This document shows positions 53,734 to 62,311 of a stretch of 64,000 nt of DNA, piece after piece. Both the position numbers and the translations under genes were made by a program. This DNA comes from Streptomyces sp. DSM 15324 (lineage in GTDB: Bacteria > Actinomycetota > Actinomycetes > Streptomycetales > Streptomycetaceae): positions 62,001-126,000 of the forward strand of contig NZ_KQ949039.1 of the NCBI RefSeq assembly GCF_001514285.1, read 5' to 3'. Within the stretch, counting starts at the first letter, position 1, and each line of letters opens with the position of its first letter. The notes under the pieces were generated by a model that was not told the DNA's origin, made no database searches, and saw only the letters and a program-made list of their open reading frames with translations.

Positions 53734-53934
53734 GGTGCTGCTCTGACCTGCTGCTTCTCGGAACAACCCGTTCGGCCGTACGAACATCGCAGGGTGGAAT
53801 CACAGGTTCCAGTTGTGGGGACGCGCTCCTGTCGTCACAACGCTCTCGCACGGACCTTGCCGAATGGGTGGCCATCGGGCCCCGGAGGGGTGATCATGAG
53901 GGGACCAGAGCGCACTTCCCATGAGGAGGCACGG

Positions 53935-54156
53935 GTGGCCGAGACTCTGAAGAAGGGCAGCCGGGTGACCGGCGCCGCGCGCGACAAGCTCGCGGCAGAC
54001 CTGAAGAAGAAGTACGACTCCGGTGCGAGCATCCGGGCGCTGGCCGAGGAGACCGGCCGCTCGTATGGCTTCGTACACCGGATGCTCAGCGAGTCGGGCG
54101 TCACGCTCCGTGGGCGTGGCGGTGCGACGCGAGGCAAGAAGGCCGCCTCGTCCTGA
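53935..54156 (+). CDS. gbn: Small helix-turn-helix nucleoid-associated protein (Gbn-like)
   Basis: A basic 73-residue protein. Residues about 14-60 (DKLAADLKKKYDSGASIRAL then ETGRSYGFVHRMLSESGV) form a helix-turn-helix. The C-terminus is rich in Arg, Gly and Lys. Length and position match S. coelicolor SCO1839, described as Gbn, a GATC-binding nucleoid protein that influences sporulation and antibiotics. GTG at 53935 follows GAGGAGG; longer starts in frame are possible. Identity is from memory. Confidence 0.8.
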   Translation: MAETLKKGSRVTGAARDKLAADLKKKYDSGASIRALAEETGRSYGFVHRMLSESGVTLRGRGGATRGKKAASS

Positions 54157-54184
54157 CCCGGGCGGCCCGCCGGCTTCGATGGTG

Positions 54185-54216
54185 CCACCCGGTCGGTTCT
54201 CCGATCGGCCGGGTGG
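54185..54216 (+). terminator. Hairpin after gbn
   Basis: CCACCCGG and CCGGGTGG pair around an inner TCGG/CCGA stem, 28 bases after the gbn stop. It is a likely terminator before the enoyl-CoA hydratase gene. Confidence 0.6.
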
Positions 54217-54283
54217 TTACTGTGCAGTCACTTAGCTGTTCACCAGCTGACCGCTGACTGACCGCACGCATCGGAGGCGCCCC

Positions 54284-55087
54284 ATGGCCACGCCCGACCA
54301 GGAACTCGTTCCCCTGCTCGACCAGGACGGCGTACGGCTCACCGTCGACGACGCGCTCGCCACGGTGACGCTGACCAACCCGGCCAAGCGCAATGCGCAG
54401 AGCCCCGCGATGTGGCGGGCGCTCGCCGAGGCCGGGCGGCTGCTGCCGGGCTCCGTCCGGGTGGTCGTGCTGCGCGGTGAGGGCAAGTCCTTCTCCGCCG
54501 GCCTCGACCGGCAGATGTTCACGCCCGAGGGGATCGAGGGCGAACCCTCCTTCATCGACCTCGCGCGCAGTGGCGACGCCGACCTCGACGCCGCCATCGC
54601 CGGGTTCCAGGAGGGCTTCACCTGGTGGCGGCGCAACGACATCGTGACCGTCGCCGCCGTCCAGGGTCACGCCATCGGCGCGGGCTTCCAGCTCGCGCTC
54701 GCCTGTGACCTGCGCGTCGTCGCGGACGACGTGCAGTTCGCCATGCGCGAGACCAGCCTCGGTCTGGTGCCGGACCTGACGGGCACCCACCCCCTCGTCT
54801 CCCTCGTCGGCTACGGCCGGGCGGCCGAGATCTGCCTGACCGGACGGTTCGTCGGCGCCCAGGAGGCGGTGACCTCCGGGCTCGCGAACCTCGCCGTGCC
54901 CGCGCCGGAACTCGACGCGGCGGCACGGGAACTGGCCACGGCGCTGCTGGCCGCCCCGCGCGAGGCCGTGATCGAGACGAAGGCGTTGCTGCGCGGCGCC
55001 GCGGACCGCACCTACGACGAGCAGCGCGCCGCCGAACGGGCCGCACAGACGCGGCGGCTGCGCGACCTGGCCGGCCTCGGCGAATGA
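54284..55087 (+). CDS. Enoyl-CoA hydratase/isomerase family protein
   Basis: A 267-residue crotonase-fold enzyme. The oxyanion strands are LRGEGKSFSAGLDRQMF and VQGHAIGAGFQLALACDLR, and a candidate catalytic Glu lies in FAMRETSLGLVPD. It acts on an acyl-CoA thioester; the chain and pathway are unknown. GGAGG precedes the ATG. Confidence 0.9.
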   Translation: MATPDQELVPLLDQDGVRLTVDDALATVTLTNPAKRNAQSPAMWRALAEAGRLLPGSVRVVVLRGEGKSFSAGLDRQMFTPEGIEGEPSFIDLARSGDADLDAAIAGFQEGFTWWRRNDIVTVAAVQGHAIGAGFQLALACDLRVVADDVQFAMRETSLGLVPDLTGTHPLVSLVGYGRAAEICLTGRFVGAQEAVTSGLANLAVPAPELDAAARELATALLAAPREAVIETKALLRGAADRTYDEQRAAERAAQTRRLRDLAGLGE

Positions 55088-55104
55088 ATGACGGGCGCCG
55101 CCCG

Positions 55105-55824
55105 TCAGCCCACCCCGGTCACCAGCACCGTGACCGTCGGGTGATCCGGTAGCGCCTGGCTCACCGCCGCGCGGACCTGCCGTGCCACGTCCACGGCCCG
55201 GTGGTCCGCGCCGACCGTGATCTCCACGCGGGCGTGCCGGTGCGGCAGCGCCACGGCGCCCGGGGAGGCGACGCTCTCCAGGCGCACCGCTCTGCCCAGC
55301 GCCCCGGTCAGGCCCGTCACCCCCGGCACGGACAGCGCCGCCTCCCCCGCGAGCGCTTCCCCGCCGGTGAGCGGCGGCCCGGTGGGCGCCGCGGCCGGGG
55401 GCGCCGCCGGCCGCGGGGCCGGCTCGTCCCCGTCGAGCAGGTCCGTCACCCGCAGGTCGACCTCCGTGACCGTCAGACCGAGCCGCCCGGCCGCCGTCGC
55501 CAGCGCCTCACGCACCCGGCCCGCCGTGGCGGGGAGCGGCCACGCGGGGGACGCCGCGAAGTCCGCCGTCACCCGAAGGGCCCCCGGCGGCAGCCCGCTC
55601 GGCGGAGGCGGTACGACGGGTTCCGCCGCATCGTCCGGGTCGGCGGGCGCCAGCCGCAGCACCCCGAGCCGCACCCCCGGTACCTCCCGGACCGCCGCCC
55701 GCAGGACGCCGTTCGCCGCCTCCTCCGTGATCCACGCCCCGTCGCGCGGACCGCCCAGGGGCACCAGCCTGCCCAGGCCCAGCCGCTGCCGTACCGCACT
55801 CGTCGCACTCGTCGACCCGTCCAT
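55105..55824 (-). CDS. Uncharacterised protein linked to the Asp23 cluster
   Basis: About 239 residues, soluble, with two similar halves. The first has VREVPGVRLGVLRLAPADP and LTVTEVDLRVTDLLDG, the second LSVPGVTGLTGALGRAVRLE and ARVEITVGADHRAVDVARQV. The second half resembles an Asp23-like fold. Relatives carry a misleading database name (nucleopolyhedrovirus P10 family), by memory. Start uncertain: ATG at 55824 has GGAGG too close, and 55842 is also possible. It is divergent from the Asp23 operon. Confidence 0.7.
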   Translation of the reverse strand: MDGSTSATSAVRQRLGLGRLVPLGGPRDGAWITEEAANGVLRAAVREVPGVRLGVLRLAPADPDDAAEPVVPPPPSGLPPGALRVTADFAASPAWPLPATAGRVREALATAAGRLGLTVTEVDLRVTDLLDGDEPAPRPAAPPAAAPTGPPLTGGEALAGEAALSVPGVTGLTGALGRAVRLESVASPGAVALPHRHARVEITVGADHRAVDVARQVRAAVSQALPDHPTVTVLVTGVG

Positions 55825-55912
55825 TCCTCCAGCCTGCCGCATCCCGGGCGCGCGGCGGGGCAACCGCGCTTACCGTGGTCGAAGGGACGACGACCGAAAA
55901 GGACGTACGGCC

Positions 55913-56395
55913 ATGACTGAGGCAACGGAGCAGGCCCGGACGCAGGGCACGGGCGGCGGCACGGAGACCGTCTCCGCCCGCAAGCCGACCCGGCGCGGCG
56001 GCGGTGACCCCTCGACCCGGGGGCGGACCACCATCGCCGACGGGGTCGTGGAGAAGATCGCGGGCCTCGCCACCCGGGACGTCGTCGGCGTCCATGCGAT
56101 GGGCAGTGGTCTGAGCCGTACCTTCGGCGCGGTGCGCGACCGGGTGCCCGGCGGGGCCAAGTCCGTGACACGCGGCGTCAAGGCCGAGGTCGGCGAGGTG
56201 CAGACCGCGCTCGACCTGGAGATCGTCGTCGACTACGGAGTGTCGATCACCGAGGTCTCCCGGGACGTCCGGGAGAACGTGATCGCGGCGGTGGAGCGGA
56301 TGACCGGGCTGGAGGTCGTCGAGGTCAACATCGCGGTGAGCGACGTGAAGCTCCCCGAGGAGGAGGACGAGGAGCCCGAGCCCCGCATCCAGTGA
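55913..56395 (+). CDS. Asp23/Gls24 family envelope stress protein
   Basis: A 160-residue Asp23 protein: RGRTTIADGVVEKIAGLATR, VGVHAMGSGLSRTFGAVRDR and EVGEVQTALDLEIVVDYGVS, ending in an acidic tail. In staphylococci Asp23 is a membrane-associated protein held by AmaP and linked to cell-wall stress. It heads a five-gene operon. AAAGGA precedes the ATG. Confidence 0.92.
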   Translation: MTEATEQARTQGTGGGTETVSARKPTRRGGGDPSTRGRTTIADGVVEKIAGLATRDVVGVHAMGSGLSRTFGAVRDRVPGGAKSVTRGVKAEVGEVQTALDLEIVVDYGVSITEVSRDVRENVIAAVERMTGLEVVEVNIAVSDVKLPEEEDEEPEPRIQ

Positions 56396-56435
56396 CGTAC
56401 CGGGACGTACCGGCCGACGAGCGGAGGAACACAGC

Positions 56436-56621
56436 ATGAGCAGGGCCGTGATCGGAATGATCGCCGGCATGGCGCTGGCCTTCGCCGGATACTTCGGCGG
56501 ATTCGGCGCCTTCCTCCTGGTGGCCGCCCTCGGCGCCGTCGGGTTCGTCGTCGGCAGGCTCCTCGAAGGGGACATGGAGGTCGGGGACTTCTTCCGCACA
56601 CGTGACGACCGGCGCAGGTGA
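56436..56621 (+). CDS. Small membrane protein of the Asp23 operon (DUF2273-like)
   Basis: A 61-residue protein with two membrane segments (AVIGMIAGMALAFAGYFGGF, LLVAALGAVGFVVGRLL) and a charged end. Small DUF2273 proteins accompany Asp23 genes in many Gram-positives. It overlaps the next gene by four bases (GTGA). Confidence 0.82.
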   Translation: MSRAVIGMIAGMALAFAGYFGGFGAFLLVAALGAVGFVVGRLLEGDMEVGDFFRTRDDRRR

Positions 56622-57001
56622 CGGCCGTGAGCGAGGGGACGGGCGCGGCCCCCCGACGGCCCGCCGACGTCCCGCCCGGCGAGCGCGGCGCCACCCGTAT
56701 CGCGGACCGGGTCGTGGCGAAGATCGCCGCCCAGGCCGCACTGGAGGCGATCCGCCCGCTGTCCCCCGGAGCGGCCCGCCCGCACGCCACCGTGGTGATC
56801 CACCACGACGCCGCGCACCTCCACGTCCACCTGGAACTCGACTACCCCACCGACCTCGGCCCCCGCTGCCACGCGGTGCGTCGACATGTCACCGAGCGGG
56901 TAGGCGCGTTGGTGGGAATGCAGGTTCCGGAGGTCGCCGTCCAGGTGGAGAAGCTGCACCTGACAGCGGCCCTCGGCGCGCCACACGGGAGGACGCGATG
57001 A
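56618..57001 (+). CDS. Second Asp23/Gls24-like protein
   Basis: A 127-residue shortened Asp23 relative: RGATRIADRVVAKIAAQAAL, HATVVIHHDAAHLHVHLELD and VGALVGMQVPEVAVQVEKLH. It probably partners the first Asp23. GTG at 56618 overlaps the upstream stop; GTG at 56627 is an alternative. Its stop overlaps the next ATG. Confidence 0.82.
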   Translation: MTAVSEGTGAAPRRPADVPPGERGATRIADRVVAKIAAQAALEAIRPLSPGAARPHATVVIHHDAAHLHVHLELDYPTDLGPRCHAVRRHVTERVGALVGMQVPEVAVQVEKLHLTAALGAPHGRTR

Positions 57002-57636
57002 GCGAGCCCCGGGGCCCGGAGGGCACCACCCCCCTGCCCGTCCTGGAGAAACCCCCGCGGGAGGGCGACCCGCCCGAGGCCTCCGGCACCGGCGAGGTGC
57101 ACCGCTTCTGGTCCGCCCGCCGCGTCCCGGCCGCGATCGTGGCGGCCGCGCTGTTCGTCGTCACGGGCGCCTTCCTCTACGACGTCTGCGCGGTCCGGGC
57201 CGGCCGGCCCGCCCTCGCCTGGCGCCGCGAACTCGCCACCCAGCTCGCCGAACGCCCCCTCGACGACACCTGGGTGCTCGTCGGCGCCGGTGTCGCGGCG
57301 GCCCTCGGCCTGTGGCTGGTCCTGCTCGCCGTCACCCCGGGCCTGCGGTCCGTCCTGCCGATGCGCCGCATCCACCCCGACGTACGGGCCGGCCTGCACC
57401 GGGACGCGGTGGCGCTGGTGCTGCGCGACCGGGCCATGGAGGTCGCCGGCGTCCAGTCGGTACGGGTCCGCGCCCACCGGCGCCGGGCCGACGTCCGCGC
57501 GCTCTCCCACTTCCGCGACCTGGACGCCGTCCACGCCGACCTCGACACCGTGCTGACCCAGGCGATCCGGGGACTGGGCCTCGTACGGCCGCCGCGGCTG
57601 ACGCTGCAGGTGCGGCGGCCCGGGAAGAAGGGGTGA
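56998..57636 (+). CDS. DUF6286-like membrane protein of the Asp23 operon
   Basis: A 212-residue protein with an N-terminal soluble part, two membrane segments (AAIVAAALFVVTGAFLYDVC and VLVGAGVAAALGLWLVLLAV) and a C-terminal domain (LRDRAMEVAGVQSVRVRAHR) of the kind that may bind Asp23. Coupled to both neighbours by 4-base overlaps. Function inferred from context. Confidence 0.8.
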   Translation: MSEPRGPEGTTPLPVLEKPPREGDPPEASGTGEVHRFWSARRVPAAIVAAALFVVTGAFLYDVCAVRAGRPALAWRRELATQLAERPLDDTWVLVGAGVAAALGLWLVLLAVTPGLRSVLPMRRIHPDVRAGLHRDAVALVLRDRAMEVAGVQSVRVRAHRRRADVRALSHFRDLDAVHADLDTVLTQAIRGLGLVRPPRLTLQVRRPGKKG

Positions 57637-58220
57637 GGAGCGTGCTCAGGACCGTCAACCGGGTGCTGCTCGGTCTCGTCGGACTGGTGCTCCTCGCCGT
57701 CGGCGGCGCGGTGCTGGCCGTGGGCCTCGGGGTCCCGCCGCCCTCCTGGTGGATCCACGACGGCCCCCACGACGTCCTGCTCAGCACCGCCGAACGCACG
57801 AAGTGGAGCGACGAGAGCTGGTGGTGGCCGACGGTCATCGCCGTCCTCGCCGTCCTCGTCCTGCTCGCGCTGTGGTGGCTCACGTCGGTGCTGCGCCGCC
57901 ACCGGCTCGCCGAGGTCCTGGTGGACACCGGCGACGGCGCGGGCGCACTGCTGCGGGGCCGCGCCCTGCAGTCGGTGCTGGCGGCGGACGCGGCCGCCCA
58001 GGAGGGGGTGTCCGACGCCCAGGTCCAGCTGACGGGCCGCAGGGACGCCCCCGAGACCCGGGTCCGGCTGCGCCTCGAACCCCATGTGGACCCGGGAACG
58101 GCCCTGCGCGACCTGGCCGACCGGTCCCTGGCGCACGCACGGGACTCGGCGGCCCTGCACAGGCTCCCGGCGGACGTACGCCTGGCGGCGGCGAAGCACA
58201 AGGCGGCGAGGGTGACGTGA
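57633..58220 (+). CDS. AmaP-like alkaline shock membrane anchor
   Basis: A 195-residue protein with membrane segments near residues 8-34 and 66-85 (TVIAVLAVLVLLALWWLTSV) and a cytoplasmic C-terminus. This resembles AmaP, which anchors Asp23 at the membrane. GTG at 57633 overlaps the preceding stop. It is the last gene of the operon. Confidence 0.82.
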   Translation: MRSVLRTVNRVLLGLVGLVLLAVGGAVLAVGLGVPPPSWWIHDGPHDVLLSTAERTKWSDESWWWPTVIAVLAVLVLLALWWLTSVLRRHRLAEVLVDTGDGAGALLRGRALQSVLAADAAAQEGVSDAQVQLTGRRDAPETRVRLRLEPHVDPGTALRDLADRSLAHARDSAALHRLPADVRLAAAKHKAARVT

Positions 58221-58236
58221 AGCCCCGGTCCCGGCC

Positions 58237-58992
58237 TCAGAACCCGTGCCGCATCCCGCCGTCCACCGGCACCATGATCCCGGTGAGGTAGGACGCGGCC
58301 GGCGACAGCAGGAACGCCGCCGTCCTGCCGAACTCCTCCGGCGTGCCGTACCGCCGCAGCGCGATCCGGGACTCGTTCGCCGCCCGGGTCGCCTCGGGGT
58401 CGGCCGACAGCCCGTCCAGCTCCCGCACCCGGTCGGTGTCGATCCGCGACGGCAGCAGCCCCACGACCCGGATGCCGCGCGGCCCCAGCTCGTCGGAGAG
58501 CGACTTGGCGAAGCCCGCGAGCCCCGGCCGCAGCCCGTTGGAGATCGTCAGCCCCGGGATCGGCTCGTGCACCGACCCGGACAGCACGAACCCGATCACC
58601 CCGCCCGGCTCCAGCTCGGCCGCCGCCGCCCGCGCCATCCGCACCGCCCCGAGGAACACCGACTCGAACGCCGCCTGCCACTGCTCGTCGGTGTTGTCCG
58701 CGACGAACCCCGGCGGCGGCCCGCCCACGCTCACCAGCACCCCGTCCAGCGCGCCGAAGGTCTCCCGGGCCGTGGCGATCAGTCGCTCCGCCGCCCGCGG
58801 GTCGGCGTTGTCGACGGCCACCCCGGCCGCGTTCGGCCCCAGCTCGGCCGCCGCCCGCGCGACGCGCTCCTCGTCCCGCCCCGTCACGACCACCTTCGCG
58901 CCGTCCGCGACGAGTTCGCGCGCCGCCGCGTTGCCGAGTCCGCGCGTGGCCCCGGTGACGACGTACACCCGGTCCTTCAGTCCAAGATCCAT
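58237..58992 (-). CDS. Short-chain dehydrogenase/reductase lacking the usual catalytic Tyr
   Basis: A 251-residue SDR. TGATRGLGNAAARELV is the nucleotide-binding Gly motif and FVLSGSVHEP holds the Ser position. Where YxxxK is expected the sequence is ISNGLRPGLAGFAKSL, so Asn or Ser-Asn replaces Tyr while the rest aligns. The C-terminus SYLTGIMVPVDGGM is normal. It may be a divergent enzyme or a non-catalytic relative. It follows the GH15 gene by five bases, so the two form an operon. Confidence 0.87.
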   Translation of the reverse strand: MDLGLKDRVYVVTGATRGLGNAAARELVADGAKVVVTGRDEERVARAAAELGPNAAGVAVDNADPRAAERLIATARETFGALDGVLVSVGGPPPGFVADNTDEQWQAAFESVFLGAVRMARAAAAELEPGGVIGFVLSGSVHEPIPGLTISNGLRPGLAGFAKSLSDELGPRGIRVVGLLPSRIDTDRVRELDGLSADPEATRAANESRIALRRYGTPEEFGRTAAFLLSPAASYLTGIMVPVDGGMRHGF

Positions 58993-58997
58993 GGCCC

Positions 58998-60785
58998 CTA
59001 TCCTGCCTCCTCGCCCCCGAACAGGGCGAGGGCGGTGTTCACCAGGCCGAGGTGGCTGAAGGCCTGTGGGAAGTTGCCGAGATGCCGGCCGGCGACGGGG
59101 TCGTACTCCTCGGCCAGCAGGCCCACGTCGTTGGTGAGGCCCACCAGCCGTTCGAACAGCTCCCGCCCCTCCTCGGGGCGGCCCGTCTCCTGGAGCGCGT
59201 GCGCCAGCCAGAACGAGCAGGCCAGGAAGGTGCCCTCGTCCCCGGGCAGTCCGTCCACGGTCGTCCCGTCGGTGCTGTAGCGGCGCACCAGACCGCCGTG
59301 CCCCAGTTCCGCGCGGACCGCGTCGACCGTGCCGACCACCCTCGGGTCCTCCGGCGGCAGGAAACCCAGACGCGGGATGAGCAGCAGGGCGGCGTCGAGG
59401 TCCCGGGAGCCGTAGGACTGGGTGAAGGTGTTGCGTTCCGCGTCGTAGCCCTTCTCGCACACCTCCCGGTGCACCTCCTCGCGCATCGCCCGCCAGCCCT
59501 CCAGATCCCCCTTCAGCTCGGGGTTCTCCTCCAGGGCACGGACCGCGCGGTCGGCGGCCACCCACACCATCACCTTCGAGTGCACGAACTGGCGGCGCCC
59601 CCCGCGCACCTCCCACAGCCCCTCGTCGGGCTGCCGCCAGTGCTCGCTCAGCCAGCTCATCAGCGCGCACTGGATCGACCACACATGCGGTTTGGTCGGC
59701 AGGCCCGCGGCACGGGCCAGCGCCAGGGAGTCGATGACCTCGCCGTAGACGTCCAGCTGGAGCTGGTTCACGGCCTCGTTGCCCGCGCGTACCGGGCTGG
59801 AGCGGGCGTAGCCGGACAGCCACGGCAGCTCGATCTCGGGCAGCCGGCGCTCACCCGCGAGCCCGTACATGATCTGGAGGTCGGCCGGGTCCCCGGCGAC
59901 GGCCCGCAGCAGCCAGTCCCGCCACGCCTCGGCCTCGTCGTGGTAGCCGGCCTCCAGCAGCGCGCCCAGCGTGAGGGTGGAGTCGCGCAGCCAGCAGTAG
60001 CGGTAGTCCCAGTTGCGCACCCCGCCGAGCTGTTCGGGCAGGGAGGTCGTCGGGGCGGCGACGATGCCCCCGGTGGGCCGGTAGGTGAGCGCCTTCAGGG
60101 TGATCAGGGAGCGGACCACGGTGTCCCGGTGCGGGCCGTCGTAGCGGCAGCGCGCGGCCCAGGCCCGCCAGTCCTCCTCGGTGGAGCGCAGTGCCTCGCG
60201 CGGGTCGATCAGCGGGGGACGCCGTTCGTGCGAGGGGTGCCAGGTCAGGACGAAGGCCACCGACTCGCCCGCGCCGACGGTGAACTCGGAGTGGGTGGCG
60301 AAGTTCTCGCCCCAGGTGCGCACGGCCGGTTCGCTGCGCAGCCAGACCGAGTCCGGCCCGGCGACCGCCACCCGGTGGCCGTCCGCCCGGCGCATCCACG
60401 GCACGATCGAGCCGTGGTCGAAGCGCAGCCGCACATCGCTGCGGACGGTGACCCGGCCGCGCAGCCCCGCAACGATCCGGACCAGATCGGGATGGCGGTC
60501 GCGTTGCGGCATCAGGTCGGTGACCCGGATCGCGCCCCCGTCGGTCTCCCACTCGGTGTCGAGGACGAGGGTGTCGGGGCGGTAGGCGCGACGGGTGCAG
60601 GCCCGGTCGACGCCCTTGGGGGCGATGCGCCAGTGGCCGTTCTCACGGTTGCCCAGCAGGCGGGCGAAGCAGGCGGCGGAGTCGAAGCGGGGCAGACAGA
60701 GCCAGTCGACCGAGCCGTCGCGGCCGACCAGGGCCGCGGTCTGTTCGTCGCCGATGAGGGCGTAGTCCTCGATACGGGGGTGCAC
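58998..60785 (-). CDS. GH15 family trehalase/glucoamylase-like hydrolase
   Basis: A 595-residue cytoplasmic protein with the layout of actinobacterial GH15 trehalases: RIEDYALIGDEQTAALVGRD at the start, LPEQLGGVRNWDYRYCWLRD in the catalytic barrel, DEGLWEVRGGRRQFVHSKVM, and DGLPGDEGTFLACSFWLAHA near the second acid. Trehalose hydrolysis is the best guess; glucoamylase activity is possible. The GTG/ATG start at 60785 follows a 413-base gap. Confidence 0.88.
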   Translation of the reverse strand: MHPRIEDYALIGDEQTAALVGRDGSVDWLCLPRFDSAACFARLLGNRENGHWRIAPKGVDRACTRRAYRPDTLVLDTEWETDGGAIRVTDLMPQRDRHPDLVRIVAGLRGRVTVRSDVRLRFDHGSIVPWMRRADGHRVAVAGPDSVWLRSEPAVRTWGENFATHSEFTVGAGESVAFVLTWHPSHERRPPLIDPREALRSTEEDWRAWAARCRYDGPHRDTVVRSLITLKALTYRPTGGIVAAPTTSLPEQLGGVRNWDYRYCWLRDSTLTLGALLEAGYHDEAEAWRDWLLRAVAGDPADLQIMYGLAGERRLPEIELPWLSGYARSSPVRAGNEAVNQLQLDVYGEVIDSLALARAAGLPTKPHVWSIQCALMSWLSEHWRQPDEGLWEVRGGRRQFVHSKVMVWVAADRAVRALEENPELKGDLEGWRAMREEVHREVCEKGYDAERNTFTQSYGSRDLDAALLLIPRLGFLPPEDPRVVGTVDAVRAELGHGGLVRRYSTDGTTVDGLPGDEGTFLACSFWLAHALQETGRPEEGRELFERLVGLTNDVGLLAEEYDPVAGRHLGNFPQAFSHLGLVNTALALFGGEEAG

Positions 60786-61198
60786 GTCCCTGCGGGTTCC
60801 CGGTGGGCCGGGCGGGCAATCAGGGGGTGGGGCCGGGGGAGTGACACCCCGCTCACCGCGTCCTCGGTCCCCGGGGAGACCCCCTCCGGGGCGCGCACCG
60901 GCTGGTACTCCCGGCGGGTCGGTACCGGGGCCCGCGGGTGGTGGCGGTGGTGCCGGGCGCAGTGGCGGTCGTACGCGGCCTCGCCGGCCGGTTCGCGCGG
61001 GTACCGGCGCACGCCGCCCACCACCTCGCGGCGACGGCCCGCCGTATGCAGAGAGCCGACGAGACGGCCGCCCTCCGCCGAGAGCGCCCCGCTGCTGCGC
61101 GACGACCGGCGCGTGCTGGTCGACGCCCTGCTACACCTTCCCGCCCGGCACCGCGAGCCGGCGCTCCCGGCGGAGGACGGGCGGGAGCGGCGCGGGCG
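60786..61198. other. Gap with no intact gene; possible sigma region 4 fragment
   Basis: No full gene is supported here. Near 61080-61160 the plus strand reads LLRDDRRVLVDALLHLPARH then REPALPAED, which recalls sigma factor region 4 (LxxLPxRxRE) but lacks the helix-turn-helix that should follow. It could be a decayed ECF sigma gene or chance GC-rich coding-like sequence. Confidence 0.3.
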
Positions 61199-61993
61199 CT
61201 ACACCGGAGCCGGTGCCGCTTCCTCCGCCTGCGCCGAGGCGGCAGCCGCCTCACGCTCCCGGCGCTCCCGGCGGACCAGGACCACCCAGCCGACCGGGAC
61301 GCCCGCCGCGAACAGCCACCACTGGATGGCGTAGGCGAAGTTCAGCGCAGCGTCCTCGCTGCCGGGCTTCCCGACCGGCTCGGGGGTGCCGCCCTTCGGC
61401 TCGGGCGCCGTCTGGGCGATGTACCCGCCCAGCACCGGCTCGCCGAGCCGCCGCGCCTGCTCCTCGCTGTTGATCAGCATGATCTGCCGGTCCGGCAGCC
61501 CCTTGAGGTCCTTGATGCCGCTCGCCGCCGTCGTCTCGTCGGGCATCAGCCGCCCGGTGACGGTGACCTCGCCGGCGGGCGGCGCGGGGATCTTCGGGAA
61601 CGTGCTCTGGCTCGCGCCGTTCGCCGGGATCCACCCCCGGTTGACGAGCAGCACCTTGCCGTCCGTCAGCACGAACGGGGTGAGGACGTGGAAGCCGACC
61701 GTCTCGTCGGCGTTGACCCGGCGCCGTACGACGACCTCGTGCGCGGTGTCGAAGGTGCCCGTCGCGGTCACCGCGCGGTAGCGCTGGTCACGGGTGACGG
61801 TGTGTCCCGGGGACGTCATCCGCTCCACCGGCACCGGCTCGGCGGACAGCGCGTCGGTGACGAGCTGGTTGCGCGCGGCGCGCTCGTCGTGGCGGTGCAT
61901 CTGCCAGAAGCCCAGCCGGATCATCGTGGGGATGAGCAGCAGGGCGACCAGCGTGAGGATCACCCACTGCCGGGACAACAGGAAGCGGTACAC
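61199..61993 (-). CDS. SURF1 family cytochrome oxidase assembly protein
   Basis: A 264-residue protein with membrane segments at each end (WVILTLVALLLIPTMIRLGF and WWLFAAGVPVGWVVLVRR) and an extracytoplasmic middle. VNRGWIPANG and NFAYAIQWWLFA are the SURF1 signatures. It helps assemble aa3-type cytochrome c oxidase, probably in heme delivery. The C-terminus is a short Glu/Ala tail. Confidence 0.92.
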   Translation of the reverse strand: MYRFLLSRQWVILTLVALLLIPTMIRLGFWQMHRHDERAARNQLVTDALSAEPVPVERMTSPGHTVTRDQRYRAVTATGTFDTAHEVVVRRRVNADETVGFHVLTPFVLTDGKVLLVNRGWIPANGASQSTFPKIPAPPAGEVTVTGRLMPDETTAASGIKDLKGLPDRQIMLINSEEQARRLGEPVLGGYIAQTAPEPKGGTPEPVGKPGSEDAALNFAYAIQWWLFAAGVPVGWVVLVRRERREREAAAASAQAEEAAPAPV

Positions 61994-62053
61994 CCCACGA
62001 CCGTACCTCTCGGGTCGTGGGGTGCTGTCGCAGGGGTGCCGAAGACGGGCGCG

Positions 62054-62287
62054 TCAGACGCGGTCGATGATCCCCGCCTTCCCCTCGGCCCGCGCGCAGT
62101 GGGCGCCGCAGTACCAGTGGCCCTCGACCTCGACGCCCTGGCCGATGATCTGGACCCGGCAGTGCTCGCAGATCGGGGCCATGCGATGAATCGCACAGGA
62201 GAAGCAGTCGAAGACGTGCACGGCGCCCTGCGCGTGCACCTCGAAGGTCATTCCGTAGTCATTGCCGCAAACTTCGCATCTCGCCAT
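62054..62287 (-). CDS. Small Cys-rich zinc-binding protein
   Basis: A 77-residue protein with four metal pairs: CEVCG, FDCFSCAIHRM, CEHC and CGAHC. This suggests two zinc sites, like a tandem zinc ribbon. Function unknown; such proteins are widespread in actinobacteria. A perfect 16-base palindrome lies nine bases before the start. Confidence 0.85.
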   Translation of the reverse strand: MARCEVCGNDYGMTFEVHAQGAVHVFDCFSCAIHRMAPICEHCRVQIIGQGVEVEGHWYCGAHCARAEGKAGIIDRV

Positions 62288-62295
62288 GCGCCACA

Positions 62296-62311
62296 GGGTG
62301 AGCGCTCACCC
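62296..62311. promoter_or_regulatory. Perfect 16-base palindrome at the start of the zinc protein gene
   Basis: GGGTGAGCGCTCACCC lies eight bases upstream of the ATG on the minus strand, where the ribosome site or operator would be. It could bind a dimeric repressor or fold as an RNA hairpin. Confidence 0.45.
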
